Shown here: one piece after another, positions 42,248 through 51,035 of the stretch
Numbering within the stretch: position 1 is the first letter of the stretch
How the letters are laid out: each line of letters opens with the position of its first letter
Assembly (NCBI RefSeq): GCF_024347055.1
Contig: NZ_AP024896.1
Span: forward strand, 62,001-126,000
Direction of reading: 5' to 3'
From: Vibrio porteresiae DSM 19223
GTDB lineage: Bacteria > Pseudomonadota > Gammaproteobacteria > Enterobacterales > Vibrionaceae
Length of the DNA: 64,000 nt
Notes under the pieces: model-generated
Databases searched by the model: none
Seen by the model: only the letters and a program-made list of their open reading frames with translations
Told to the model about the DNA's origin: nothing
Position numbers and translations under genes: made by a program

Positions 42248-43405
42248 ATGCAGGATATGGATTGGCAAGAGTGGCGGCATCATTTACATCAGCACCCAGA
42301 GCTATCGTGCCAAGAGGTGCAAACCGCAGCGCGGATTAAACAGTGGTTCAGCGCGTATGCTCCTGATGAAATACTAGAAAACCTCGGTGGATCAGGAATG
42401 GCGATGATCTATCACGGTGTAGAAGATGGGCCTGTGACCTTGATTCGCTGCGAGCTTGATGCGCTACCCATTCAAGAGAAAGGAAGCGCAGTTTACCGCT
42501 CTTCTATTCCCGGAGTGGCACATCTCTGTGGCCATGATGGCCATATGGCGATGGTCTGTGCGGTGGGTGCTCATCTCTCTGCTCATCGTCCTCAAAAGGG
42601 CAAAGTCGTGTTGCTGTTTCAACCGGCAGAAGAGACGGGGGAAGGGGCGATTGCCGTAGCCAATGATCCTCAATTTGCCGAACTTCAACCAGACTACGCT
42701 TTTGCGTTACATAATTATCCCGGATTGGCGTTAGGCGAGGTGGCGATCAAGGCTGGAACGTTTAATTGTGCCTCCGCTGGGATGATTGTTCATTTAGATG
42801 GCAAAACCTCTCATGCAGCGCATCCAGAAAACGGTATTAGCCCCACCTTGGCGCTAAGCGAGTTACTCAAAGAATTTCCTCAATTGCCCGCTAAAGTTGC
42901 GGAGCGAAGCTGGGTAACCGTGATTCATGCAAACTTGGGAGAAATTGCTTTTGGAACGTCTCCGGGGCATGCGGTACTGATGGTCACTTTGCGTAGTGAA
43001 AGTAACCAAGGAATGGCAGCTTTGAAACAGCAGGCTGAACAGTGGGTAAAAAGTGTTTGTACTGATCATCAGTTAGGTTGGCGTATCGATTATCAAGATG
43101 TATTCCAAGCCAGCGTGAATTCTGCGCAAGGTGTTCTTGCCGTTGAGCAAGCGTGTAAGGCGCTTAATATTCCATGCCATACGCTAGCGGAGCCGATGCG
43201 GTGGTCTGAAGATTTTGGTGAGTTTACTCGTATTGCCAAAGAGGGCGCGATGTTTGTGTTGGGCAGTGGTGAGCACTCTCCCCAATTGCACAACGAGCAT
43301 TACGATTTCTCAGATGCCTTATTGCCGGTTGGAAGTTCGCTGTTTATTCAACTGTTAAGAGAGATTCATCAATTAGATGTGGCAGAGTCGGGCAGCATTG
43401 TCTAG
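42248..43405 (+). CDS. M20-family amidohydrolase
   Basis: A 385-residue zinc-type amidohydrolase related to hippurate and N-acyl-amino-acid hydrolases. Metal ligands are visible: LCGHDGH (Cys and His), PAEETGEGA (Glu), ALHNYPG (His) and QLHNEHYDF (His). A dimerisation lid domain lies at about 180-290. It is expected to cleave N-acyl or N-carbamoyl groups from amino acids in the cytoplasm. The substrate is unknown. It is monocistronic and convergent with a HAD phosphatase. Confidence 0.88.
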   Translation: MQDMDWQEWRHHLHQHPELSCQEVQTAARIKQWFSAYAPDEILENLGGSGMAMIYHGVEDGPVTLIRCELDALPIQEKGSAVYRSSIPGVAHLCGHDGHMAMVCAVGAHLSAHRPQKGKVVLLFQPAEETGEGAIAVANDPQFAELQPDYAFALHNYPGLALGEVAIKAGTFNCASAGMIVHLDGKTSHAAHPENGISPTLALSELLKEFPQLPAKVAERSWVTVIHANLGEIAFGTSPGHAVLMVTLRSESNQGMAALKQQAEQWVKSVCTDHQLGWRIDYQDVFQASVNSAQGVLAVEQACKALNIPCHTLAEPMRWSEDFGEFTRIAKEGAMFVLGSGEHSPQLHNEHYDFSDALLPVGSSLFIQLLREIHQLDVAESGSIV

Positions 43406-43452
43406 ATAATTTATTTAGAGAAAAGATGCCAGCTTAGCTGGCATCACAGAGA

Positions 43453-44130
43453 TTAAGCTGAATAGGGTTCGTGTGACCAAGACAGAACATGCCAATTCGG
43501 AGTGTGGGCGTATTCCGCCAGCAAAGGGTCGGGATTAATGAGGTAGGCATAATCACTTTGCTGACAAAGAGGTAGGTCATTAATAGAATCGGTATAAAAA
43601 TGGGTGGCACTGACCGACGCCGAATGTTCCTTTAACCAGTTTTGCAACCGCAGAACTTTGCCTTCACGATAAGAAGGGATTCCTTCAATTTTTGCTGTAT
43701 AGCGGCCATGTTCGACTTTCATGTCGATACCCAGTGCGTGTTCAATACCCAAACGTTTCGCCACCGCCTTGACGATAAAACTGACTGTGGCAGAAATGAT
43801 CAGCATAGGTATTTGATTGTGCGTGAGTTCATCAATCAGAGTGTGCGCTTGTGGAAAAACGCGCCGCATGATGTCGGTCTCGACATACTCATCAACCAGT
43901 CGATCAACCTCTTGGGTAGAAAGCTCAAGGATGGGGGTCATAGCAAACTGAAGATACTGTTCCATATCCATCTTGCCGATAGCATACAGTCCCATCAGCT
44001 CTTTATCGCGACGGAGAAAATCAGGGTCAGCGATTAACCCCTTGGCAAATAAAAATTCATTCCACAGCATGGAGGTATCACCATCGATTAGGGTATCGTC
44101 CATGTCGAAAATATACAGCGGTTGAGACAT
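43453..44130 (-). CDS. HAD-IB family phosphatase, last gene of the ABC operon
   Basis: A 225-residue HAD hydrolase. Motif I is FDMDDTLIDGD, motif II is the Ser/Thr in LIISATVSF, and motif III/IV is the Lys region with YTDSINDLPL. HAD-IB enzymes such as SerB dephosphorylate small phosphomonoesters. It follows the ABC ATPase by 5 bp, so it is co-expressed with a transporter and an alkaline-phosphatase-fold enzyme. That suggests it acts on the imported compound or its breakdown product. Confidence 0.87.
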   Translation of the reverse strand: MSQPLYIFDMDDTLIDGDTSMLWNEFLFAKGLIADPDFLRRDKELMGLYAIGKMDMEQYLQFAMTPILELSTQEVDRLVDEYVETDIMRRVFPQAHTLIDELTHNQIPMLIISATVSFIVKAVAKRLGIEHALGIDMKVEHGRYTAKIEGIPSYREGKVLRLQNWLKEHSASVSATHFYTDSINDLPLCQQSDYAYLINPDPLLAEYAHTPNWHVLSWSHEPYSA

Positions 44131-44135
44131 ACAGA

Positions 44136-45155
44136 TTAGGCTCTCACAGGTTGAATTTCATTTAAATTGAACAGCAATTCTAGTGGGGTACCACGTTGCA
44201 TGAGTCGCTCTGATGAGCGGTTAAGCAAATCAACCGTCAGTTCGCATTCTGCAAGGGATACTCGATAACGAATGACGTTGCCGAGCAGTTGATGATCCAA
44301 TACGGTTGCTGCATGAGGCGATGAAATATGGGGGCCATAGTTTCTGCCCGCCTCTTTTACATAGATAGATTCTGGTCTCACTGCAACCATCATTTGGGTA
44401 TTTAAGGCAAACATGCGATTGGCCAGCGGCGCATCTATCAAATTGTAGTTGCCCATAAATCCTGCCACAAACTCATTGGCTGGCTGATTATAGATCTGTT
44501 CTGGACGACCTTGCTGCACGATTTTGCCACTATCCATTAAAAAGATCCGATCAGACATGGTCATCGCTTCTTCTTGGTCATGGGTAACAAATATGGTGGT
44601 GAGATTGAGTTCTTTTTGAATCGTGCGAATTTGCTCACGCAGATGACGACGGATTTTGGCGTCAAGAGCGGATAGCGGTTCATCAAGCAGCAAAATTCTT
44701 GGCTGGACAACGAGAGCTCGTGCTAACGCTACCCGCTGTCTTTGTCCACCGGATAATTGGGCTGGATAGTCTAGTTCTTTTCCGTTGAGTTCCACCAGTT
44801 CGATAACACGCTGTACGGCAGCAGTGCGTTCGGCGGCTGGCACTTTCTGCATTTTCAGGCCAAAGGCAATGTTCTGCTCAACCGTCATATTGGGAAAAAG
44901 AGCGTAAGACTGAAACACCATGCCAATGCCACGTTTTTGCGGTGCAAGATGAGTGATGTCTTGACCATCTACGATGATTTTTCCGGAATCCACAGGATGA
45001 AGACCGGCTAGGCTTCGCAGCAAAGTTGATTTACCACAACCACTTGGTCCCAGTAGGGTGATGAATTCACCTTGCTCAATTTGAAAATCGATATGGGAAA
45101 ACACCGTATGTTCGCCAAATTGTTTGGCGAGCTGCTGCGCGCAAACGTAACTCAT
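44136..45155 (-). CDS. ABC transporter ATPase (PotA/FbpC/PhnT-type)
   Basis: A 339-residue importer ATPase. Walker A is LGPSGCGKST, the signature is LSGGQRQRVALARAL, Walker B is ILLLDEPLSALD, and the switch is FVTHDQEEAM. A C-terminal TOBE-type domain (about 240-339) contains MVAVRPESIYV. It overlaps the upstream permease by 4 bp (ATGA). Type and context fit the 2-aminoethylphosphonate/ferric/polyamine class of importers. Confidence 0.92.
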   Translation of the reverse strand: MSYVCAQQLAKQFGEHTVFSHIDFQIEQGEFITLLGPSGCGKSTLLRSLAGLHPVDSGKIIVDGQDITHLAPQKRGIGMVFQSYALFPNMTVEQNIAFGLKMQKVPAAERTAAVQRVIELVELNGKELDYPAQLSGGQRQRVALARALVVQPRILLLDEPLSALDAKIRRHLREQIRTIQKELNLTTIFVTHDQEEAMTMSDRIFLMDSGKIVQQGRPEQIYNQPANEFVAGFMGNYNLIDAPLANRMFALNTQMMVAVRPESIYVKEAGRNYGPHISSPHAATVLDHQLLGNVIRYRVSLAECELTVDLLNRSSERLMQRGTPLELLFNLNEIQPVRA

Positions 45156-45934
45156 GATTTTGCTCCTATACGGCCGGCAAGCCAGGTAGATAGAAAAATG
45201 AAGAAGAAGTACGTCATTACTAATGCCGATGTGTAGTGGCCGCTTTCTTGACGAACGCTATAAAGATAGATTTGCAGTGTTTCAAAGCGCGTGCCGACCA
45301 ATATGTTGGCGAAGACGAACTCCCCGAGTAAGAAAGAGAACGACAAAAACAGCGATGCCATGAGTCCCTTTTTAATGTTCGGCAGGACGACCAGGAAAAA
45401 GGCTTTAGGCGTACTGGCTCCTAACAGATGGGCCGCGTCCATCAGATCACGCAGATTGATGGCAGAGAAGGAGTTGGCAATCGCGCGATACATAAAAGGC
45501 AGCGCGATAGTGAAATAGGTGCCAATTAAAATCCATGGCGTGCCAATGAGTGAGATATCGCTGTCGGCATAGATTTGTAGCATCCCTACCGAGGAGACGA
45601 CTGGCGGCACCGAAAAGGGCAGCAGGATCAGCAAGTTCATTAACTTATCCAATTTAGGAAAGTAATAGAACACAACAAAAATAGCCGGCAATATCAGTAA
45701 GGTACTTAAGATCAACGCACTAAAGCAGATCAGCAGTGAACGTCCAAACGCCCAGAGAAATCGTGGGGTGCTCAGTAATTTGTGAAACCATTCTAAGGTA
45801 AAACCTTCGGGTAAAATGGTCGCGCCCCAATGGGTAGAGAGGGAGTAGGCTAACGTGGCCAAAATCGGAATCAGTAGTACACCGATAATGGTGAACACAA
45901 TGGCTTTATGCACAGCAAGACTAGTGTTTCCCAT
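45152..45934 (-). CDS. ABC transporter permease 2
   Basis: A 260-residue binding-protein-dependent permease with about six helices. The cytoplasmic EAA-type loop is LMDAAHLLGASTPKAFFLVVLP. The start has AAGGAG at good spacing and overlaps the preceding gene by 14 bp. It forms a heterodimer with permease 1. Confidence 0.91.
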   Translation of the reverse strand: MGNTSLAVHKAIVFTIIGVLLIPILATLAYSLSTHWGATILPEGFTLEWFHKLLSTPRFLWAFGRSLLICFSALILSTLLILPAIFVVFYYFPKLDKLMNLLILLPFSVPPVVSSVGMLQIYADSDISLIGTPWILIGTYFTIALPFMYRAIANSFSAINLRDLMDAAHLLGASTPKAFFLVVLPNIKKGLMASLFLSFSFLLGEFVFANILVGTRFETLQIYLYSVRQESGHYTSALVMTYFFFIFLSTWLAGRIGAKS

Positions 45935-46820
45935 GATAACTCCTTGCGATTAACCATTGGTTGATGGCGGTGATACACGCTAGCAATACAATCAAAACCA
46001 CGGAAATTGCCGCGGCTAAGTTTGGCTCGAGGAACAGATCCCCAGCAACAAGGCTCGCGATACGAATCGTGATCATGTTGTAGTTGCCACCCGTTAACGC
46101 ATAGACGCTGGCATACGCTCCCATCGCGTTAGCAATCAAGATAATAAAGGTTCCTAACAAGGCTGGAGCCAGAACAGGGATTGCGACGTTGCGCCAATAT
46201 TGCCAATGCGATGCGCCGAGCAAGGCTGCGGCAGATTGCCAGTCATCATCTAAGGCATCAAATGCGGGATAAAGCAGTAGCGCAGCGAGGGGAATTTGGA
46301 AATAGATGTAAATCAGTAACAAGCCCCATTGGCTGTAGATATTGAAATCATCGATTACGCCCCACTGTTTTAGGAGCAAAGTGACGGCACCGTTAGCACC
46401 TAAGATGATGATAAAAGCAAACGCCAGCGGCACACCGGCAAAATTGCTGGTCATATTGGTGAAGGCCACCACAGCGCTGCGCAGACGGCCGGGGATGCGT
46501 CTTAGTGAGTTGACCAGCAAAGTGGCAATCACTAAACCGACTAAACTCGACCAAAATGAGATAGACGCACTGTGGCTAAATCCTTGTTGAATAAAGGGTG
46601 AGTCGATGATTTGGCCATAGTTGTCTAGTGACCACTCATCGTCGACTTTAAAGCTGTTGACGATCACCCACAGCATCGGAGCGATTTGAAACAGATAAAA
46701 GAAGATGGCAAACGGAGAGAGACAAAGCGCTGGCTTGAAGCGAGAAAATTTGGGTTTGTTCGACTCTGCTTTGACTTCATCTAACTCTGAGGGTGAAGAC
46801 AGGGATGGCCATTTCATCAT
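45921..46820 (-). CDS. ABC transporter permease 1
   Basis: A 299-residue permease with about six membrane helices after an N-terminal cytoplasmic stretch of about 30 residues. Its EAA-type loop is DDWQSAAALLGASHWQYWRNVAIP. The ATG at 46820 has GAGG seven bases upstream and overlaps the phosphatase stop by 4 bp. It is part of the six-gene operon running from 48680 to 43453. Confidence 0.91.
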   Translation of the reverse strand: MMKWPSLSSPSELDEVKAESNKPKFSRFKPALCLSPFAIFFYLFQIAPMLWVIVNSFKVDDEWSLDNYGQIIDSPFIQQGFSHSASISFWSSLVGLVIATLLVNSLRRIPGRLRSAVVAFTNMTSNFAGVPLAFAFIIILGANGAVTLLLKQWGVIDDFNIYSQWGLLLIYIYFQIPLAALLLYPAFDALDDDWQSAAALLGASHWQYWRNVAIPVLAPALLGTFIILIANAMGAYASVYALTGGNYNMITIRIASLVAGDLFLEPNLAAAISVVLIVLLACITAINQWLIARSYHGKH

Positions 46821-47620
46821 AAAAGTACCTCGCGCGGGGCGGGTTTATCATGTTCCAGTCCGAGTGCGTTGCACACCAGACCACAAATCTCGGTTTGCTT
46901 GATATCGGCTGGTATGTGGGCAAATGCCGAGCCAATCAAAAAGAGTGGTACTTCACGTTCACAAGCCAACACTCCGCCATGACTGCGGTCATTGTTCATC
47001 CCATGATCACTGGTGACCAGTATTTGATAACCCTCTTCTAACCACGCTGGCATTAGGTGAGATAAAATCACATCCGCCATTCGAGCCGTATTTCGATACT
47101 GTGGTGAATCAAGGCCGAATTTATGCCCTGCATCATCGATGTTCATTGGGTGAATCAGCAAAAAGTCAGGTTGATATTGGCGTCGTAGATATTCGGCGTC
47201 TAGAAACAAAGCCTCATCAGGATAGTGATCCCAATGATAAAAGCAGCCATGTTGAATATTAAGGGTTTCATCGTGAGTGACGCGATCGCGAATGGCGTCG
47301 TAGGGGGCTCGGTTATAAAGCTCACTGACCCAGTGATAGGCCGCAGCTGCCGTGATTTTGTGCTGGTTTTTGGCGAGACTGAAAATCGACTCGAAATGCG
47401 ATAAGCGCACAACATTGTTATTGGTTATGCCGCTGAGCACCGGAGGAACGCCCGTAAGCAAACACTCATACAAAGGACGTGATAACGACGGAAGTTCACT
47501 TTGAACTTGGTGTAACGTTGCTTGCTGTTGTTCTATTAACCCTTGCAAGTAGCCCATGCAGTCATGGGCTACTTGATAATTGAGTCCATCAAGAACAACA
47601 AGGATAACCTTATTGCTCAT
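46817..47620 (-). CDS. Alkaline-phosphatase-superfamily hydrolase in the ABC operon
   Basis: A 267-residue enzyme of the nucleotide pyrophosphatase/phosphodiesterase type. It has the metal residue in VVLDGLNY (Asp near 10), a likely nucleophile Ser in PSLSRPLYE (near 47), MNIDDAGHKFG, LVTSDHGMNND and SHGG. It has no signal peptide, so it would act in the cytoplasm on the imported compound. Substrate candidates are phosphodiesters, phosphonates such as phosphonoacetate, or other organophosphates. Its place between the binding protein and the permeases ties it to the transport substrate. Confidence 0.85.
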   Translation of the reverse strand: MSNKVILVVLDGLNYQVAHDCMGYLQGLIEQQQATLHQVQSELPSLSRPLYECLLTGVPPVLSGITNNNVVRLSHFESIFSLAKNQHKITAAAAYHWVSELYNRAPYDAIRDRVTHDETLNIQHGCFYHWDHYPDEALFLDAEYLRRQYQPDFLLIHPMNIDDAGHKFGLDSPQYRNTARMADVILSHLMPAWLEEGYQILVTSDHGMNNDRSHGGVLACEREVPLFLIGSAFAHIPADIKQTEICGLVCNALGLEHDKPAPREVLL

Positions 47621-47630
47621 AGTGCTACCT

Positions 47631-48680
47631 CTATTGTTGGTACATCATTACTTGTTCTTGCCATTGACGCGCCAACTGGCGAGACGATTTTTCCCAAGCA
47701 GTAAAGTCTTTAATAGGGTGAACATTTTTGTATTGTTCGTTTGGTAGCAATTTCGCTTGAATCGATTCAGGTAATTTTACATTAGTGCGAATAGGGCGGG
47801 CGTAGCCTTCAGCCAAGTTGATTTGGCCAGCATCACTAAAGATGTATTCGCGAGCCAATTTAGCCGCATTAGGATGTTGAGCGTATTTATTGATAAGCGT
47901 TGCGTAGCCAGAAATGATTGAACCTTCTTTAGGAATGCTCACGCTAAAACGGTCGTGATCAATTTGGTCACGGTAGTTTAGTGCGTTGAAATCCCACATG
48001 ATAGCGACTTCAATTTCCCCTTTTTCTAGGTTAGCTACCGAAGGATCGGCAAGTGATAAACGACCTTGTTTTGCCAGTTTGGCGAAGAAATCCATACCCG
48101 GTTTTAGGTTCTTTTCACTCCCACCAAATGCCATTGCTGCCGCGAGAATGGCGTTGTTGGCTTGCGCTGCAACACCCACGTCACCGACTGCTACTTTGTA
48201 GTCGCCATCGAGCACATCTTGCCAAGATTTTGGAGCATTCTTAACCAGTTTATTGTTCGAGATAAAAGCGATCGTGCCTGTATAGCCAAGTGCCCAGTAA
48301 CCCTCTTTGTCTTTAGCCCAATCAGGAATGTCATCCCAAGTGCTGGGTTTGTAGGGTTGTACGACACCTTTGCTTACCGCAACTTTGGCAAAAGCGAAAC
48401 CAACGTCACCGATATCCGCCGTCGCATTTTTCTTTTCAGCAGCAAACTTAGCAATTTCTTGGGCCGAGCTCATATCCGTATCTTGGTGTTTTAAACCGTA
48501 TTTGGTGTTGAGATCTTGCCAGGTACCTTTCCAGTTCGCCCAAGAATCTGGCATGCCAACGCTGTTGACTGTGCCTTCTTGCTGAGCTTTTTGGATTAAC
48601 GTTGTGACATTATCTTCAGCGTGAGCGGAAGATATCAGGCTAAAAGCCAGTAAACTGGCCGTAAACAGTGTGTTTTTCAT
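47631..48680 (-). CDS. ABC transporter periplasmic substrate-binding protein
   Basis: A 349-residue exported protein with a signal peptide (about 1-21, cut near AHA-ED). It resembles the AfuA/FbpA/PhnS class of binding proteins: DIGDVGFAFAKVAV, LGYTGTIAFISNN, WQDVLDGDYKVAVGDVG and VAIMWDFNAL. It is the first gene of the operon, so it should be the most abundant product. Ligand identity is inferred only from the phosphatases in the operon. Confidence 0.9.
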   Translation of the reverse strand: MKNTLFTASLLAFSLISSAHAEDNVTTLIQKAQQEGTVNSVGMPDSWANWKGTWQDLNTKYGLKHQDTDMSSAQEIAKFAAEKKNATADIGDVGFAFAKVAVSKGVVQPYKPSTWDDIPDWAKDKEGYWALGYTGTIAFISNNKLVKNAPKSWQDVLDGDYKVAVGDVGVAAQANNAILAAAMAFGGSEKNLKPGMDFFAKLAKQGRLSLADPSVANLEKGEIEVAIMWDFNALNYRDQIDHDRFSVSIPKEGSIISGYATLINKYAQHPNAAKLAREYIFSDAGQINLAEGYARPIRTNVKLPESIQAKLLPNEQYKNVHPIKDFTAWEKSSRQLARQWQEQVMMYQQ

Positions 48681-48812
48681 GATAGTCGCCTTCCATTGGA
48701 CTAGTTCAGTTTGTTCCTTTTTTACACTATAGAACGATTGTGACAGGATTAGTGCGTTTTTATTAAGCGAAAATGAAGATGAACTGATTAAAATTCATTC
48801 TAATCTAGCGTT

Positions 48813-48842
48813 TCATATAACTTATACAAGAAAGTCATATAA
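48813..48842. promoter_or_regulatory. Pair of TCATATAA repeats in the divergent promoter region
   Basis: TCATATAA occurs at 48813-48820 and 48835-48842, exactly 22 bp apart (about two helical turns), between the binding-protein gene and the GntR regulator. It is a candidate operator for that regulator. Confidence 0.45.
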
Positions 48843-48892
48843 GAATTATAAATTATCTATATTATTAGAACATGAGTCTGGACTAGGTCAGG

Positions 48893-49621
48893 ATGGAGAT
48901 GGTGTTATCAACAGGCGCGCCAGCCAAAATTAGAGATGTAATACGTGAGCGAATTATTTCAGGCGGTATGACATCAGGTCAGAAACTGCCCTCAGAGCGT
49001 GAGATGACGGAGCTGTTCTCCACCACGCGCGTCACCTTAAAAGATGCCTTAGTGGCGTTAGAAACAGAAGGTTTGATTTATCGTGAAGAGCGACGTGGTT
49101 GGTACATTTCACCGCCGCGTATTCGCTATAACCCTTTGTCGCGAAGCCACTTTCACAAAATGATTCAAGAGCAGCAAAGAATCGCTGAGACAAAAATTAT
49201 TTCGGTAAGAACAGATATTGCCCATGGCGAAATCGCTCAAGCGTTAGAACTGCGAACCTTTACGCCGGTACACATCATTGAACGCTTACGTTATATCGAT
49301 GGTCGGGCAGTACTGTTTGTTGAAAACTGTCTGATTGAAACCTTATTTCCAGGCATATTGCAGCAAAATATCGCTGCTTCATTGACCGAGCTCTACTCTC
49401 GTCACTACGGCTATGAGACTCAGCGATCTCGTTTTCAAGTGATTCCAACCGCAGCTCCTGCTCATGTTGCCAAGGCGCTCAATTTGGCAGCAGGTCAGCC
49501 TGTACTCAAAATTTGTCGAGTTAACTATAAAAGTGATGGGCAGATTATGGATTGTGAGTTTGAATATTGGCGCCCTGATGCGGTGATGATCACCATCGAC
49601 AGTCAGGGCGATATCTACTGA
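48893..49621 (+). CDS. GntR/UTRA-family transcriptional regulator
   Basis: A 242-residue regulator. The GntR winged helix is at about 10-75 (KLPSEREMTELFSTTRVTLKDAL) and a UTRA ligand-binding domain at about 90-240 (VHIIERLRYIDGRAVLFVENCL). It is divergent from the ABC/phosphatase operon and is its likely regulator, as PhnR is for aminoethylphosphonate transport genes. The start could be ATG 48893 or 48899; neither has ideal ribosome-site spacing. Its stop abuts the stop of the convergent HAD gene with no gap. Confidence 0.88.
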   Translation: MEMVLSTGAPAKIRDVIRERIISGGMTSGQKLPSEREMTELFSTTRVTLKDALVALETEGLIYREERRGWYISPPRIRYNPLSRSHFHKMIQEQQRIAETKIISVRTDIAHGEIAQALELRTFTPVHIIERLRYIDGRAVLFVENCLIETLFPGILQQNIAASLTELYSRHYGYETQRSRFQVIPTAAPAHVAKALNLAAGQPVLKICRVNYKSDGQIMDCEFEYWRPDAVMITIDSQGDIY

Positions 49622-50293
49622 TTACTCAGCGGTGGCTAACTGTGGTTGTTTTAGAGATTCAAGAACCGCAGTGAGGGATGGCAATACGGTATGACCTAGC
49701 TGTTTTATCTCTTCAGTCGGTGCAACAAGATCAGGAATCTGGTAGGTGATCATGTTCGCTGCGACGGCCGCTAACACACCATTATTGGAGTCTTCAAACG
49801 CTAAACACTGGCTTGGTTCGACATTGAGGCGCTTAGCTGCGAGTAGGTAGATTTCTGGATCCGGTTTACCGCGTTTGACTTCACAACCTGTGCTGTAAGA
49901 ATCGAAGTATCGATCTAATCCTGCCAGTTTCAATTTTATTTCGGCGATCTCTTTACGCGTTGAGGTGGCGACTGCGGTCGGAATGCTGTTCGATCTCAAC
50001 CATTTCAACAAGTCGATAACCCCATCTTTTACTGGAATCGCTTGAGTGGTCACGACGGCATCATAACGAGAACGCCATGCTTCATGCAGTACTGGGTAAT
50101 CAAGTTCTGGACCATAACCATCGCGTAGCACCTGTTCGATACCGGCCGCGTTTCGACCGATGATATTAAGATACACATCGGATAAAAAAGGTACGTTAAT
50201 CGCATTGCAGGCTTGCTCAAAGACGCGCATACATACACGTTCAGTATCGAGTAGCAAACCATCCATATCGAAAATTGCTGCTTGGAATTTCAT
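49622..50293 (-). CDS. HAD-IA family phosphatase (beta-phosphoglucomutase-like)
   Basis: A 223-residue HAD hydrolase. Motif I is FDMDGLLLDTE, motif II is ATSTRKE, motif III is the Lys in KRGKPDPEIY, and motif IV is FEDSNNGV. It has a four-helix cap between motifs I and II. It probably dephosphorylates sugar phosphates, like E. coli YniC or YqaB. It is convergent with the UTRA regulator and does not belong to the ABC operon. Confidence 0.88.
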   Translation of the reverse strand: MKFQAAIFDMDGLLLDTERVCMRVFEQACNAINVPFLSDVYLNIIGRNAAGIEQVLRDGYGPELDYPVLHEAWRSRYDAVVTTQAIPVKDGVIDLLKWLRSNSIPTAVATSTRKEIAEIKLKLAGLDRYFDSYSTGCEVKRGKPDPEIYLLAAKRLNVEPSQCLAFEDSNNGVLAAVAANMITYQIPDLVAPTEEIKQLGHTVLPSLTAVLESLKQPQLATAE

Positions 50294-50358
50294 AACACCA
50301 GTATAGATAGAAGAATTTGGTGAACATTGTCACATAAAGTGCTCGTTAAAGAAACGAC

Positions 50359-50380
50359 AAGACACCCCGGAAGGTGTCTT
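50359..50380 (-). terminator. Weak hairpin after the GST gene
   Basis: AAGACACC (50359-50366) pairs with GGTGTCTT (50373-50380), 22 bp past the GST stop. The T run is poor. Confidence 0.5.
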
Positions 50381-50402
50381 GATGTAGGAGATAATCTCAA
50401 TG

Positions 50403-51032
50403 TTAAGCCACGCTTTGGTCGTATTGGGCTTCCAGTTGGTTCGCTTTTTGGAACAACGGCAATGCCGCTAGATTCACATAGTAACGTTTCAAGTTAGGGT
50501 AGTTATCGAGCTGTCCAAGCTGCGATAATACTTCAGGAATGAAGGACATCATTATATCAGCCCCAGTTAACTTGTTAGCGACAAGGTAGGTTTTGTCTTG
50601 AAGCTCTTGGTTTAAGTAGCCAACCACTTTTTCTAATTCGATTTGTGAGTACTTGTCGAGAAATTGAGTTGGAGAACCATCTTTCGCCAAAAAGATTTTT
50701 AACAGTAGCGGCAGCATAGCCGAGCTCTCTGCGAAGTGCATCCATTGTAAATAAATCGCGTAATCTTGTGTGCCGCGCGATGGAGCAAGTTTATCGCCAG
50801 CATACTGGTCGATGAGATACTCAGTAATCGCCCCAGACTCTGCTAAAACAAAACCATCTTCGTCAATCACCGGAGATTTTCCCAATGGGTGAATCGCACG
50901 CAGTTCTGCAGGGGCAAACTGGGTCTGGCTATCGCGTTGGTAGGCTTTAATTGAGTAATCAAGCCCTAACTCTTCAAGTAACCAAATGATACGTTTAGAG
51001 CGAGATTTATTAAGGTGATGTAGGGTTATCAT
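50403..51032 (-). CDS. Glutathione S-transferase
   Basis: A 209-residue GST. The N-terminal thioredoxin-like domain (about 1-80) has LHHLNKSRSKRIIWLLEEL and the cis-Pro and Glu-Ser glutathione-binding motif in GKSPVIDEDGFVLAESGAI. An all-helical C-terminal domain follows, with TGADIMMSF. It lies 3 bp after a CurA-type reductase and downstream of a NemR-like box, so it probably takes part in removing electrophiles. Confidence 0.9.
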   Translation of the reverse strand: MITLHHLNKSRSKRIIWLLEELGLDYSIKAYQRDSQTQFAPAELRAIHPLGKSPVIDEDGFVLAESGAITEYLIDQYAGDKLAPSRGTQDYAIYLQWMHFAESSAMLPLLLKIFLAKDGSPTQFLDKYSQIELEKVVGYLNQELQDKTYLVANKLTGADIMMSFIPEVLSQLGQLDNYPNLKRYYVNLAALPLFQKANQLEAQYDQSVA

Positions 51033-51035
51033 GAA

